Shown one piece after another: positions 15,053 to 24,918 of a stretch of DNA of 64,000 nt. The position numbers were made by a program, and so were the translations under genes. The notes beneath the pieces are model-generated. The model was not told the DNA's origin and searched no databases. It saw only the letters and a list, made by a program, of their open reading frames with translations. This DNA comes from Dyadobacter sp. GTDB taxonomy: Bacteria; Bacteroidota; Bacteroidia; Cytophagales; Spirosomataceae. Positions within the stretch are counted from its first letter, which is position 1. Each line of letters opens with the position of its first letter. The DNA lies in contig NZ_JAGIAS010000011.1 in NCBI RefSeq assembly GCF_017744695.1, positions 1 through 64,000 of the forward strand. The letters are read 5' to 3'.

Positions 15053-16702
15053 ATGAAATCGATCAAAATATTTGCCATTGCAGCCATCGCAGGACTTTTT
15101 GCATGTTCCGACGACGAGCTGCGAACTTATGACGCTCTTCAGAAAAAAGACGCTGTTGAGTCGGTGAACGATCCTTATCTACTGGCTTCGATCATCAAGC
15201 GGACCACATTGTTTTACCAGAAAATGGGCTATGATACCCGCGTCCTGCCGGGTGCTGTACAGCATATGGAAAGCAATTACCAGAGCGGCGACAATTTTTA
15301 CAATGCATTCCGGGCGCCCATCACCGATATGTACACGGCAATGGACATCCTGAAACTGATCGACGGATCGATCGGTCTGGCGGAAACGCGCAATTCGAAA
15401 ACACACCAGGGAATTTTCCGCGTGTTCAGAGTGCTTTTGTTTTCCTATATGACTGATTTCTATGGCGACGTCTACTATTCCCAGGCTCTCAAAGCCCGCG
15501 AAGGCATTCTATATCCGAAATATGACAAGCAAGCGGATATTTACACAGGCTTGCTCAAAGAGCTGGATGATGCCAATGCCCTGATAGACGCCGGAACGGA
15601 ACCTGTTTCGGAAAGCTATGACTTGATGTTCGGCGGTAACAAGGATAAATGGAAGAAATTTTCGAATTCCCTGAAACTTCGTCTTACCATGCGCGCCTCG
15701 GGCAAGCTGAGCGACGCAGGCGCGCGTCTGACAGCGCTTGCAAGCGCGCCATTGCTATCGGACCCGACTGAAAATGCCTCCATCGGCTATATCGGGACCC
15801 TGGGCGGCGATAATAGCAATTCCTGGACGGGCGGCCCGTTGAACTGGGGGACTATCGACAACTTCGATACCCGCAGACCTTGTAAGACGCTGATCGACAA
15901 ACTTACCGAACTGAACGACCCACGTATGCAAGTATGGTTCGCACCGGTGGAAAAACCCTGGACCAGCGACCGCGCCAAGAACGGTCAGACTTTCACGACC
16001 ACCGACCCGAATGGCTATACCTACACTTCAACCTGGGAGTATATCGACCGCAAAAACAAGGACATCGCAGCCTACGCGACCAAAGACATCCTGCTCGATT
16101 CCAATAAGGTATATGTAGGTTTTGTAGCAGGTATGCTCGCCGACTGGAAAAACGGGAACGGGCATTACGACGTGGCTGCGGGCGGCGCAGTTGGTAATTT
16201 CAAAGTATCGAAATTTTCAAAACTGTTCCGCGAAAACAAACACGCGTTGCTGAAAGCGCAGATTATGAATAGTGATGAGGTTCAATTCATCCTCGCAGAG
16301 GCAGCCGCAAAAGGCTTGATTTCCGGTAGTGCTGATACTTACTATCGCAAGGGCATTACCAACTCGCTCCTGCGCTGGGGTGTCAGCCAGGATGCAGTCG
16401 CCAAATATCTGGCCCAACCCGGCATTGCGCTGCCTTCGGATAAAGCCGGTCAACTTGCCAAAATTGCGGATCAAAAATGGATCAGCTTGTTCCTGGTGTC
16501 GTCCGAGGCATATCTCGACCTGCGCCGCACCCGCTTGCCTAACATCTTCAACAATGGCCGTTTGAACGGGTTTCAGTTCCCCGAGCGCTATCGTTATCCG
16601 GGCAACGAGCTGGGTCAAAACAAAGAAGCCTACGACCTTGGTGTCGGAACGCTTTCGCCGGCCGTCGACGACCAGTTCTCTAAAATGTGGTTACTGCAAT
16701 AA
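15053..16702 (+). CDS. SusD/RagB-family nutrient-binding lipoprotein
   Basis: This 549-residue surface lipoprotein would form the lid of the preceding SusC channel. The signal peptide ends at Cys18 (IAAIAGLFAC, then SDDE), giving lipid attachment. The body shows the helical TPR-like scaffold of the SusD-like_2 subgroup: AMDILKLIDGSIGLAETRNS, then FRVFRVLLFSYMTDFYGDVY, and EVQFILAEAAAKGLI near the C-terminal third. It ends WLLQ, with no extra domain. Start and stop are clear, and the 24-base gap to SusC indicates one operon. This subgroup often pairs with SusC systems not tied to a clear glycan substrate. Confidence 0.9.
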   Translation: MKSIKIFAIAAIAGLFACSDDELRTYDALQKKDAVESVNDPYLLASIIKRTTLFYQKMGYDTRVLPGAVQHMESNYQSGDNFYNAFRAPITDMYTAMDILKLIDGSIGLAETRNSKTHQGIFRVFRVLLFSYMTDFYGDVYYSQALKAREGILYPKYDKQADIYTGLLKELDDANALIDAGTEPVSESYDLMFGGNKDKWKKFSNSLKLRLTMRASGKLSDAGARLTALASAPLLSDPTENASIGYIGTLGGDNSNSWTGGPLNWGTIDNFDTRRPCKTLIDKLTELNDPRMQVWFAPVEKPWTSDRAKNGQTFTTTDPNGYTYTSTWEYIDRKNKDIAAYATKDILLDSNKVYVGFVAGMLADWKNGNGHYDVAAGGAVGNFKVSKFSKLFRENKHALLKAQIMNSDEVQFILAEAAAKGLISGSADTYYRKGITNSLLRWGVSQDAVAKYLAQPGIALPSDKAGQLAKIADQKWISLFLVSSEAYLDLRRTRLPNIFNNGRLNGFQFPERYRYPGNELGQNKEAYDLGVGTLSPAVDDQFSKMWLLQ

Positions 16703-16722
16703 ATGCATTGTTGCATTCTTCG

Positions 16723-16757
16723 ATGCCCGCGAGCGTATGCTCGTGGGCATTTTCTTT
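16723..16757 (+). terminator. Terminator after the first SusCD pair
   Basis: ATGCCCGCGAGC (16723-16734) and GCTCGTGGGCAT (16739-16750) form a 12-bp stem with one G-T type mismatch and a GTAT tetraloop, then TTTTCTTT. It lies 20 bases after the SusD stop, so the BNR-repeat gene probably has its own promoter. Confidence 0.8.
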
Positions 16758-16866
16758 GGCCTTTATAAACATGCGAGAAGATGATGCAAAACATATACCG
16801 TTCAACAGTTTTTATGCAATTTTGATTTTGAGATCATATTCATCCAATATCCTAAACCTATAAACC

Positions 16867-17940
16867 ATGTTCCTGGGAAGCATCATCCATCTAATCATCT
16901 GGCTCTCTGCATTTTGGATCGCGCCGTTTTCTGTTTCAGATAATGAAACCGTTTTGGGCCGGGGAAGTCAACCTGCCATCACCATAGACAAGCTTGGCAC
17001 AATACGGGTTGTTTACGGGGTAAAAGATGGACAGGATCGAAAGATCTATTTTGTCAGTTCAACCGACGATGGTCGCACTTTCTCAAAACCCGAACTGATA
17101 GGCAGTTTCCCTCAGATGGGACTGGGCATGGGCCGTGGCCCGCAAATGGCCACCACCAAAGATTATACCGTTATTACCGTCGGCGACCACCGGGGCGGCC
17201 TATATTCAATCAGCACCAAAAATGGCGCCGGCAGCTGGACGGCGCCCCGCAAAATCAATGACGCGGACACTACCGCCAAGGAGGCCCTTTCCGGTCTGGG
17301 TGCCGGTCAAAACAACGAGCTGTACACCGTCTGGCTCGATACCCGGCTAGGCAACAATACGCTTTTTGGCGCTCGGTCCAACGATGGAGGGCTTTCCTGG
17401 TCCAGGAGCCGGCTGGTTTACAAGGGTGAAGAGAACGGGGTCTGCGACTGCTGCAAACCATCGATCCGTATGGGCAACAATGGCGTGGCCCATGTGATGT
17501 TCCGTAACAAGCTCGAAGGTGCCCGTAACATCTATCTGATCAAATCCCACGGCGACAGCCTGGGCACGCCCCAAAAGCTGGGAAACGGCAATTTTATGAT
17601 CAATGCATGCCCGATGGATGGTGGCGACATCAGCATCGATGAGAAGGACGATATTGTTACCGTCTGGCGCAGACAGAATGAAATCTTCCTTTCCCGGCCT
17701 GGAAAAGAAGAAGTTAAATTAGGAGAAGGACGTACCCCGGTGGTCGCTCGCACTGGCTCCGGGCCGCTGGTCGTTTGGGAGCAACAAGGAACGTTGAACC
17801 TTTGGACTGCGCACAACTCCAAAACGGTCTCTTTAACAAAGGGCCAATACCCCAAACTAGCGCTCAGCGACGACCGCAAGGCTGTGTTTTGCGTTTTTGA
17901 GCGTGAAGGCCAGATCGCACTTACCCGAATTCCGCTTTGA
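16867..17940 (+). CDS. Secreted BNR/Asp-box (sialidase-like) propeller protein
   Basis: This exported protein of 357 residues has an N-terminal hydrophobic signal (IIHLIIWLSAFWIAPFSV). It has Asp-box repeats typical of sialidase-type propellers: SSTDDGRTFSKP near residue 60, SISTKNGAGSWTAP near 118 and ARSNDGGLSWSRS near 170. A cluster of cysteines follows (VCDCCKPS near 195, INACPMDGG near 242), with the regular SIDEKDDIVTVWR and SGPLVVWEQ strands after it. The fold predicts carbohydrate or protein binding. The catalytic Arg triad and Tyr/Glu pair of a true sialidase cannot be assigned with confidence, so enzyme activity is not claimed. It stands alone after the SusCD terminator. Confidence 0.7.
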   Translation: MFLGSIIHLIIWLSAFWIAPFSVSDNETVLGRGSQPAITIDKLGTIRVVYGVKDGQDRKIYFVSSTDDGRTFSKPELIGSFPQMGLGMGRGPQMATTKDYTVITVGDHRGGLYSISTKNGAGSWTAPRKINDADTTAKEALSGLGAGQNNELYTVWLDTRLGNNTLFGARSNDGGLSWSRSRLVYKGEENGVCDCCKPSIRMGNNGVAHVMFRNKLEGARNIYLIKSHGDSLGTPQKLGNGNFMINACPMDGGDISIDEKDDIVTVWRRQNEIFLSRPGKEEVKLGEGRTPVVARTGSGPLVVWEQQGTLNLWTAHNSKTVSLTKGQYPKLALSDDRKAVFCVFEREGQIALTRIPL

Positions 17941-18206
17941 CAAAGATGCATTTATATTGAATTTCGAGCGCAGGTCAAACTTATGACTGTGGAAGTATTT
18001 ATTTTATTACTTATAAGGTTATATGAACTTGATTTTTTTAGGACTCCCTCGTAGTACTTCAATTCGAGTGTTATATACGAACGGCATTATGCCGATTCTC
18101 CGATTGTCAGACCAACCTATATCTTCCAAAATTTCACGAGGCGCCATTTTATCTCTTTCCGATTTCTCTGGTAGGCAATTCGTCGAGGATGTTGTCGTCG
18201 AAACAA
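17941..18206. other. Intergenic, no clear gene
   Basis: An open frame on the minus strand (MAPREILEDIGWSDNRRIGI, to about 18020) overlaps the end of the neighbouring lipoprotein gene but has no recognisable pattern. I do not annotate it as a gene. No terminator was found. Confidence 0.3.
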
Positions 18207-18635
18207 CTACTCTTCCCTCACGTATTTCAATCTTACTGAGCAGTATTCGGTAGCAATTTCATCCGTTGATATCTGAGTGATCTTATAGTGTTCCGGGCAT
18301 GGCACACTTGTCATACCCGTACAATTCATGGTGGTAGGAACCGGGGCTTGTGGCTTTATTTCTATCAACTGACCATTTAGCAGGTAGATATTCGGAGTGC
18401 TGCATGTCTGTTTTCCATTTTCTTCAAGCATTACGCCATCGAAGCGAAAAATGATCACCCTTGACAATTCCTTAGGTATAGAACCTGTGACAATCGAATC
18501 ACCCATAAATTGGGTGTATTCCACGGTTCGCCATTTACCTACAATGCCCGAAATCTCCTGAGGTATTTCAGGCACTTCCTTTTTACAATTGGTAGTTGCA
18601 AAGCCAAGTAAAATCAAGAGTACGCCTCGGTTCAT
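18207..18635 (-). CDS. Small lipoprotein, lipocalin-like
   Basis: This lipoprotein of 142 residues has a start at the Met preceding NRGVLLILLGFATTN and Cys17, a usual lipoprotein signal; an ATG nine bases upstream is also possible. The mature part begins with a GIVGKWRTVEYTQF strand, the hallmark opening of the lipocalin-like families common in Bacteroidota. It continues with alternating beta strands (VIIFRFDGVMLEENGKQTC, IYLLNGQLIEIK) and paired cysteines. It is probably anchored in the envelope and binds a small hydrophobic ligand; the ligand is unknown. It is transcribed toward the BNR gene and divergent from the large FG-GAP gene. Confidence 0.6.
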   Translation of the reverse strand: MNRGVLLILLGFATTNCKKEVPEIPQEISGIVGKWRTVEYTQFMGDSIVTGSIPKELSRVIIFRFDGVMLEENGKQTCSTPNIYLLNGQLIEIKPQAPVPTTMNCTGMTSVPCPEHYKITQISTDEIATEYCSVRLKYVREE

Positions 18636-18871
18636 AAATATCAATTTCTCTAAAAAAGGGATTTACGCAAATATCGAATGGTTTTAGCCCAAACGGACTG
18701 GAAAAATCTCCTGGCAATTTCCTACGAACTTTGGGTAAAAACAAACCAAGAGCAAAGTTGCGCGCATACTTAATAGGTTAAGAGTTGGTTACAATAGTTA
18801 TATTCGCTAGGCCAATGTCTTATTACCCAATTACTAACTACTCATCTCTATTGTACACAAAAAAATTGCCA

Positions 18872-21800
18872 ATGAAAAAACTCTATCAGTACCTCTTTCT
18901 TCCTCTGCTCGCATTCTGTATTTGGGCCCTTCAAAAAAATGATCGTTTTTTCCCTTCCGGGAAAAGTTCAGACAAATTTTCTTCTCAAACTACAACTGCA
19001 AAAAATAATGTCCTGCTCCCCGACAGTGCTGCTATCCGCAACATCAGGAATGTGATTGCCAGTCGGGAATACCATGTTACTTACGACAATCAGACGCGTA
19101 GCTTCCAAAGTCCCAACCGCAGGCAAAACCTGCGCGCTACCTACGAGCCCGGCGCTCTCACAATCCGGAAACGCGTCGATTCGACCCACTCGGGATTTAC
19201 GGTAAAACTCTTGAATAAGGGGGTATTCGCGGACGACAAACTGCTGTATGCCGTGGCGCCGCAGAGTGCTGTTACGCATTCGGAAAACAAGGTTGTGATC
19301 GATCATGGCCATTTTTCGGAAGAATTTATCAATAGCGAAGAAGGCATTCGCCAGAACTTCATCGTTGAACAGGCACCTGAGGGTGTAAAGTCGCTGGAAG
19401 TGAAATTGATCGTTTCCGGTGCGACCGTGCGTGATTTGGGGCAAAACGAGCTTCATTTTGTAACCGGCACCGGGAAGGCCGGTCAGCCAGAGGAGCTTGT
19501 ATACAATGGCTTAAAATGCTGGGATGCCGATGGTAAAATACTCGATGCTGCACTCGCCTACGTCAACAACCAGATTGAAATTAAAGTCGGGGTGGAAAAC
19601 GCGAGCTTTCCCGTAACGATCGACCCATTAACCAATAGCGGGCCGGTTGGCGCGAATAAGATGCTTGAAATACACCAGTACTATGCCTGGATGGGTTACT
19701 CCGTTTCCACTGCCGGCGATGTGAACGGAGATGGATACAGCGATGTGATCGTGGGTGCGCCCAAGTATGACAATGGCCAGGCCGACGAGGGGGCCGCATT
19801 CGTGTTTCCGGGAACAGCGGCGGGCATCAGTCTTGCGGCAAAGATCCTGCAAAGCAATCAGGTTAATGCCCAGGCGGGTACGTCGGTGTCGACCGCAGGG
19901 GATGTAAACGGCGATGGTTACAGCGACGTGCTCGTAGGTGCTCCTTATTATGATGCCGGACAAACCGACGAAGGCGCCGTATTCGTGTACCTCGGCAGTG
20001 CTGCCGGGCTGAATACAAATCCTGCGAAAATTCTGGAAATTAACCAGACCGAGGCCAACTTCGGTATTTCCGTGGCGATGGCCGGGGATGTCAATGGTGA
20101 CAGGCGTAGCGATATCCTGGTCGGTGCACATCGGTATGACAATGGACAATTGAATGAAGGCGCGGCTTTCCTTTATTATGGCAATGCGGTCAGTGTAGGC
20201 GCAGGTGCGGTGGCGCTGGAAGCTAATCAGGCGGGTGCTATGATGGGTTATTCCGTGTCTTCCGCCGGTGATCTGAATGGCGACGGATATACGGATGTGA
20301 TGGTTGGTGCGCGGTTGTATTCGAACGGGCAGGCCTACGAAGGTGCCGTTTTTATTTACAGAGGAAGCGCCTCGGGGCTGATCAAAGATAACCCTCAGCG
20401 GCTGGAATCCGACCAGGTTGATGCACGCTTCGGTCACTCGCTTGCCGCGGCAGGCGATGTCAACGGCGATCATTATGCCGATATCATTATAGGCGCATAC
20501 TTATATGATGGCACACAGGAAAACCAAGGCGCGGCATTCCTGTATTTCGGGCTCGGTGTTGGAGACCAGAGTGGGCGTAAGACGATGATTACGCTGAATC
20601 AGCGGGAAGCACAATTTGGATGGGCAGTCGCCGGAGCGGGTGACGTGAATGGCGACGGCTTCGCCGATTTTATGATTGGAGCGCGGTATTACGACAATGA
20701 AAAAAATAATGAGGGAGGTGCATTCATCTATTATGGAGGTCTTTCCGATGACTACTCCTGGTCCGATGTGATGATCACCGGCCAGCAACAGGACGCCTGG
20801 CTGGGCTCGGCGCTTGCTCCGGCAGGCGACGTGAATGGCGACGGTTACAGCGACCTGATCATCGGTGCATATACCTACGACAACGGACAAACCGACGAAG
20901 GCCTCGCTTTGATTTATCACGGTGGAGGCTTGCCGGGCAACGAAACATCCGGGACATCGCTGGTCGGTTCGGCACCTTCGGAGCGGTTCGGATCGATGGT
21001 GGCCGGCGCGGGTGACATCAATGGAGATGGATTAGATGACGTACTGATCAGTGCGCCGGGAACAAATCCGGCGGCGGCGGGAAGAACCCTCGTTGCTTAC
21101 GGCTCCGAGGCTGGTATCGGGAACTCCCATATCGTTTCGAAAATACTCGAATTTGGACGCGCTGTGGCAGGCGCAGGCGATATCAACGGCGACGGCTACG
21201 CCGATATCATCATTGGGAACCCCAATTACACCAACACCGGAAACGGCGGTGAGGCAAGAATCTACTATGGCAGCCCCACAGGCCTTGATTCCATAAACTA
21301 CGTCACACTGACAGAGCCGAGCAATGGTTCTCTGTTCGGAATTGCGGTATCCGGCGCCACCGACCTGAACGGCGACCACTATGCCGATGTCGTGATCGGC
21401 GCACCGAAGTATAAGGTGGGCAACGAGGTAAGAGGAGCTGCGTTCGTTTACTATGGCTCAGCAAACGGACTGATCACCACTCCCAAGATCCTCCTTGGAA
21501 AAAGCATCAATGCCAGCATGGGCGCCGCCGTAGCGGGCCTGGGTGATACCAACGGCGACGGATTCGACGACCTGATCGTAGGGGCACCCACAACGAGTAT
21601 TCCTGCCGTGGAAACCGGCGCTGCCTGGGTCTATTACGGATCTGCGAGCGGCGTCGATAATTCTACCACCCTCCTTAAGGCTGACTATGGCAACATTCAT
21701 TTCGGCACTTCCGTGGCCGCTGCGGGTGACGTTAACGGAGATGGTTTTTCCGATGCCGTGGTAGGTATCCCGGGCTGGGAAATTTCAAAATCGGGTGCCA

Positions 21801-22951
21801 TCGCGGTGTACTTCGGTCAATCGGTTGGCTTGCAAGAGACATATAAGCAATTCCATTACGGCTCACTTAGTGATACGGGTTTTGGAACATCGGTATCCGG
21901 CGCAGGGGATCTCAACGGCGATGGTTACAGTGACCTGATCATAGGTTCGCCAGCCTACTCTAGCATGCAGTTACAGATTGGCCGTTTTACTATTATTCCG
22001 GGTAACTACCCCGGAGCGAACGGCCCCGGCACCGTTACCGGCTGGGTAGCAGCCGGCGCCTATACAATGGACCAAATGGGCACTTCGGTATCCTGTGCGG
22101 GCGACGTGAATGGCGACGGATTTTCGGATATTATCGTCGGCATACCGGGATTCGACACGCCGACCGCTCAGGATGTCGGAAAGGTTCGAACCTATTTCGG
22201 TGGCGGAGAATATACCTCGGGAAACAAACAATCTTATCCCCCGGCGAGGCAGGGCCATCTTACGATTTACAACGCCGGCTCGCTCACACCCTATGCGCCA
22301 GGCCTGCCCGGCCAGGATGCACAACCAACGTTCGACATCAATCTGGTCATTAAGTCCTTCCTGGGAGGGACCAAGCTCAAGGTGGTTTGGGAAACCAAAA
22401 ATCCTTCGCAACCATTTTCAAGAGTTCCCAACACATCTGTCGCCAATAGTGTACAATTTACAGGGTCGACACCGGATTATGTCGATCTGGGTAACTCTTT
22501 TGGCAATAAAAATATCATCGCATCTGTAACCAAACTTTCAGGGGGTACGAAAGTAAGAGCGCGGGTGAAATACGACCCGGTACTCGCAATAACCGGCCAG
22601 ATGTACGGCCCGTGGCGCTACCCTTCTACATTGGTATCAGGGAAAAGCGTTTCTCCGCCACCGCAGGAAATGGTATCCAGCCTACGCATGGCCGCTGAAA
22701 TGGTGCAAAAGGCAGAAGAAAGTGTTTCTATCTACCCGAATCCCGCAAGCGAGCGGCTGTTCATCCGTTCCAATTCGCAAAATGCAATCACGGGTATCAG
22801 ACTGATAACCGCCAGCGGGACGGCCATTTACAGTGCAGGAAAGGCCCAAACGGAAATTGATCTGAAAGGCATAGCCCCGGGCATGTACGTGCTTGTGACA
22901 AAGCACGCCGACGGATCCGAATTATCCCATAAAGTGGCGATCAGGAAATAG
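18872..22951 (+). CDS. Giant FG-GAP repeat protein with type IX secretion tail
   Basis: This 1,359-residue secreted or surface protein uses the ATG at 18872 because it starts the signal peptide (MKKLYQYLFLPLLAFCIWAL); the frame itself is open further upstream. A beta-rich N-terminal domain (about 50-250) is followed by fourteen FG-GAP repeats from about residue 280 to 1110. Each has a calcium-loop motif such as DVNGDGYSDVIVGAP and a nearby FG or MG...VAGAGD segment. Seven blades make one integrin-alpha-type propeller, so fourteen fit two. A linker with a Kelch-free beta stretch follows. The final 75 residues (SIYPNPASERLFIRS to SHKVAIRK) are a type IX sorting domain, so it should be displayed on the cell surface. 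An adhesion or calcium-dependent binding role is likely. Confidence 0.85.
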   Translation: MKKLYQYLFLPLLAFCIWALQKNDRFFPSGKSSDKFSSQTTTAKNNVLLPDSAAIRNIRNVIASREYHVTYDNQTRSFQSPNRRQNLRATYEPGALTIRKRVDSTHSGFTVKLLNKGVFADDKLLYAVAPQSAVTHSENKVVIDHGHFSEEFINSEEGIRQNFIVEQAPEGVKSLEVKLIVSGATVRDLGQNELHFVTGTGKAGQPEELVYNGLKCWDADGKILDAALAYVNNQIEIKVGVENASFPVTIDPLTNSGPVGANKMLEIHQYYAWMGYSVSTAGDVNGDGYSDVIVGAPKYDNGQADEGAAFVFPGTAAGISLAAKILQSNQVNAQAGTSVSTAGDVNGDGYSDVLVGAPYYDAGQTDEGAVFVYLGSAAGLNTNPAKILEINQTEANFGISVAMAGDVNGDRRSDILVGAHRYDNGQLNEGAAFLYYGNAVSVGAGAVALEANQAGAMMGYSVSSAGDLNGDGYTDVMVGARLYSNGQAYEGAVFIYRGSASGLIKDNPQRLESDQVDARFGHSLAAAGDVNGDHYADIIIGAYLYDGTQENQGAAFLYFGLGVGDQSGRKTMITLNQREAQFGWAVAGAGDVNGDGFADFMIGARYYDNEKNNEGGAFIYYGGLSDDYSWSDVMITGQQQDAWLGSALAPAGDVNGDGYSDLIIGAYTYDNGQTDEGLALIYHGGGLPGNETSGTSLVGSAPSERFGSMVAGAGDINGDGLDDVLISAPGTNPAAAGRTLVAYGSEAGIGNSHIVSKILEFGRAVAGAGDINGDGYADIIIGNPNYTNTGNGGEARIYYGSPTGLDSINYVTLTEPSNGSLFGIAVSGATDLNGDHYADVVIGAPKYKVGNEVRGAAFVYYGSANGLITTPKILLGKSINASMGAAVAGLGDTNGDGFDDLIVGAPTTSIPAVETGAAWVYYGSASGVDNSTTLLKADYGNIHFGTSVAAAGDVNGDGFSDAVVGIPGWEISKSGAIAVYFGQSVGLQETYKQFHYGSLSDTGFGTSVSGAGDLNGDGYSDLIIGSPAYSSMQLQIGRFTIIPGNYPGANGPGTVTGWVAAGAYTMDQMGTSVSCAGDVNGDGFSDIIVGIPGFDTPTAQDVGKVRTYFGGGEYTSGNKQSYPPARQGHLTIYNAGSLTPYAPGLPGQDAQPTFDINLVIKSFLGGTKLKVVWETKNPSQPFSRVPNTSVANSVQFTGSTPDYVDLGNSFGNKNIIASVTKLSGGTKVRARVKYDPVLAITGQMYGPWRYPSTLVSGKSVSPPPQEMVSSLRMAAEMVQKAEESVSIYPNPASERLFIRSNSQNAITGIRLITASGTAIYSAGKAQTEIDLKGIAPGMYVLVTKHADGSELSHKVAIRK

Positions 22952-22985
22952 ATAGCCCCGGTTCGCCTATCGATGAATGCCAGGG

Positions 22986-23016
22986 AGGCTGCCACCAAAA
23001 AGGTGGCAGCCTTTTT
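22986..23016 (+). terminator. Rho-independent terminator after the FG-GAP gene
   Basis: A perfect 11-bp stem (AGGCTGCCACC 22986-22996 with its complement 23002-23012) has an A5 loop and a T5 tract. It is 34 bases after the FG-GAP stop codon. Confidence 0.9.
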
Positions 23017-23207
23017 CATTGAAAATCGTCGTCAGGAATTCATGATCGGGAAAGCAAATACATTGGTGCGTCCCCGATTACCGGGAGAATCGTCCGAAGC
23101 AAACGAATAAAAATGAGGCAAGCAATCAAGTAGAGATATTTTGATAATCATTATTATTTCAATAATCCCGAAAATAAATAAATTGGTGACATATTGATTG
23201 ACCTTAC

Positions 23208-23600
23208 ATGTTTTATCCCATGACTAAACATCAGGCAAATCTGGAATTCTGGCTTAAAAAGCCCAGAAATAGTAACTACCCCGCCGCTCAGGACTATTTA
23301 GATCTACTGTTTTCCGACAGCATCCCTGAGAAGACTGTCAAAAAACTCAAAGACGGCAAGACGGTCGTAAAAAAGGCCAAAGACATTCTTCGGGCCAGTC
23401 AGCTGCCTTTGCTGCCGGCCGACAACATTCATGTCAAGGAGAATATTCAAAAGGTAAAAGACGGTGAAAAACTCTCGCCAGTGTTACTGGTAAGGTCCAA
23501 GAAACTAATCATCGCCGACGGCTACCATCGCGTGTGCGCCATTTATTACCTATCCGAGGATTTGGATATTCCTTGCCGGATCGCCGATTTGCAGGTGTGA
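23208..23600 (+). CDS. ParB/sulfiredoxin-fold-like small protein
   Basis: This 130-residue soluble basic protein has a second possible Met at 23220. The C-terminal half has the ParB/Srx-like core: LPADNIHVKENIQKVKDGEK, then LSPVLLVRSKKLIIADGYHR and VCAIYYLSEDLDIPCRI. The ADGYHRV segment is equivalent to the G-E/D-x-R-x nucleotide-binding turn of this fold. It lacks the DNA-binding helix-turn-helix of partition ParB. Related stand-alone proteins of unknown function are scattered in Bacteroidota. It lies 37 bases before the metal-pump operon in the same direction and may be its first gene; a regulatory link is not proven. Confidence 0.55.
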   Translation: MFYPMTKHQANLEFWLKKPRNSNYPAAQDYLDLLFSDSIPEKTVKKLKDGKTVVKKAKDILRASQLPLLPADNIHVKENIQKVKDGEKLSPVLLVRSKKLIIADGYHRVCAIYYLSEDLDIPCRIADLQV

Positions 23601-23637
23601 TCTGTCCATGTAGTATTGAAAGGTTATCGATCGCTTT

Positions 23638-24900
23638 ATGAAACAAATTTTACTTCTCTTGCTAGGATTTGCCCTTTCAGCTACTGCGCAGGATACCATC
23701 CGTTTGTCACTTCCCCAGGCGCAGGAGCAGTTTTTACAAAAAAACCTTAGCCTGATTGCCCAGAAATTCAATATCAGTATCGCCGAAGCGGGTGTCAGGC
23801 AAGCCCGGCTCTGGTACAATCCCAACCTGTTTGTCGAGACCAACCTTTACAACGGCTACGATCACAAATTCCTGCCGTATAGCAAGCAGGGTGATCTGGT
23901 CAATCCGACGGGAGGAGTTTTTAACATCCAGCTTCAACAGGTGCTGAGCCTTACCGCCAGCCGGAGCAAGCTCGTAAAACTGGCCGAGAGCAATGTGGCC
24001 CTGCAACAGGCCGCATTCGAGGATGTAATGCGTAACGCGCGGTACACACTCTCCGCTACGTTCGGGAGCCTTACGAATAACCTTGCCAAACTGGCTATGC
24101 TCGACCAGGAGCGCGTGCGGCAGGAAACTTTGCTGACCGCATTCAGGGCTCAGCTACGGGTGGGCGCTATCGCTCCGTTCGAAGTCACACGCCTGGAACT
24201 CGAACAAAAGAACTTTGAAAGCGACCTCGCAGACCTGCGCGCGCAGATCGCCCGTGATCAGGCGGATATGCGCGTGCTGCTCGCATTGCCCGGCTCAACC
24301 TATATCCTGACGCAGCCTTACACCACAGCGGAGCAGGCCTTGCCCACTTTACAGCAACTCGTGGAGCAAGCCACCACCCACCGCCCCGACCTGAAAGTCG
24401 CCAATGAGGAGGTACAGTACAACCAGCGCAACCTTACTTACCAAAAATCACTGGCCACGCCCAATCTTACGGTTGGCGCCGACTACCAACGGGTGGGTTC
24501 GGCATTCCCGCATTATGTGGGCGTGCAGTTCATCATGGACCTGCCGGTAGCCAATAAAAACGAGGGCAATATCCGCAGCGCAGCCTATGCGATAGATCAG
24601 TCCAAAACCGCTTCCCAGCTGGCGCATTTGCAAGTGGAGCAGGATGTCGTGGCGGCGTTCCGTCAAATGCAGGAAGCCCTGACCTTGCAGGAAAAGTACT
24701 CGCCTGCCTACCTGGAAAGCATCGAAGAGATTTCCCGAAATGCTACCGAGAATTATGCCAAACGCGTCATCGATCTGGTGAACTATATCGACAAGATCCG
24801 TGCTTATCGCGACGCTCAGCTCAACCTGCTCGACCTCCGCAATAACCTCTTTCAGTCGAGGCAGTTGCTCAACTTCGTTACCAATACCCGGACATTTTAG
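23638..24900 (+). CDS. TolC-family outer-membrane efflux channel (heavy-metal RND system)
   Basis: This 420-residue outer-membrane channel subunit has a signal peptide (ILLLLLGFALSATAQ). Two outer-membrane-factor repeats of long coiled-coil helices follow (LSLPQAQEQFLQKNLSLIAQ, then VTRLELEQKNFESDLADLRA, and ATENYAKRVIDLVNYIDKIR). Length and the N-terminal LSLPQAQ pattern match CusC/CzcC-type channels. The adaptor gene starts 18 bases later and the RND pump follows, so the three form one tripartite exporter reaching from inner membrane to outside. The subunits are transcribed in channel-adaptor-pump order, typical for Bacteroidota. Confidence 0.9.
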   Translation: MKQILLLLLGFALSATAQDTIRLSLPQAQEQFLQKNLSLIAQKFNISIAEAGVRQARLWYNPNLFVETNLYNGYDHKFLPYSKQGDLVNPTGGVFNIQLQQVLSLTASRSKLVKLAESNVALQQAAFEDVMRNARYTLSATFGSLTNNLAKLAMLDQERVRQETLLTAFRAQLRVGAIAPFEVTRLELEQKNFESDLADLRAQIARDQADMRVLLALPGSTYILTQPYTTAEQALPTLQQLVEQATTHRPDLKVANEEVQYNQRNLTYQKSLATPNLTVGADYQRVGSAFPHYVGVQFIMDLPVANKNEGNIRSAAYAIDQSKTASQLAHLQVEQDVVAAFRQMQEALTLQEKYSPAYLESIEEISRNATENYAKRVIDLVNYIDKIRAYRDAQLNLLDLRNNLFQSRQLLNFVTNTRTF

Positions 24901-24918
24901 GATTCAACTACTCACCTC

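Noticed and set aside
19628..20473. 281-codon reverse ORF
   Set aside because: It is antisense to the FG-GAP repeats. Its own apparent repeats mirror the coding repeats on the other strand.
18872..22951. DNA repeat array or CRISPR in the FG-GAP gene
   Set aside because: The periodicity is about 190 bases of diverged coding repeats, not short identical repeats with unique spacers.
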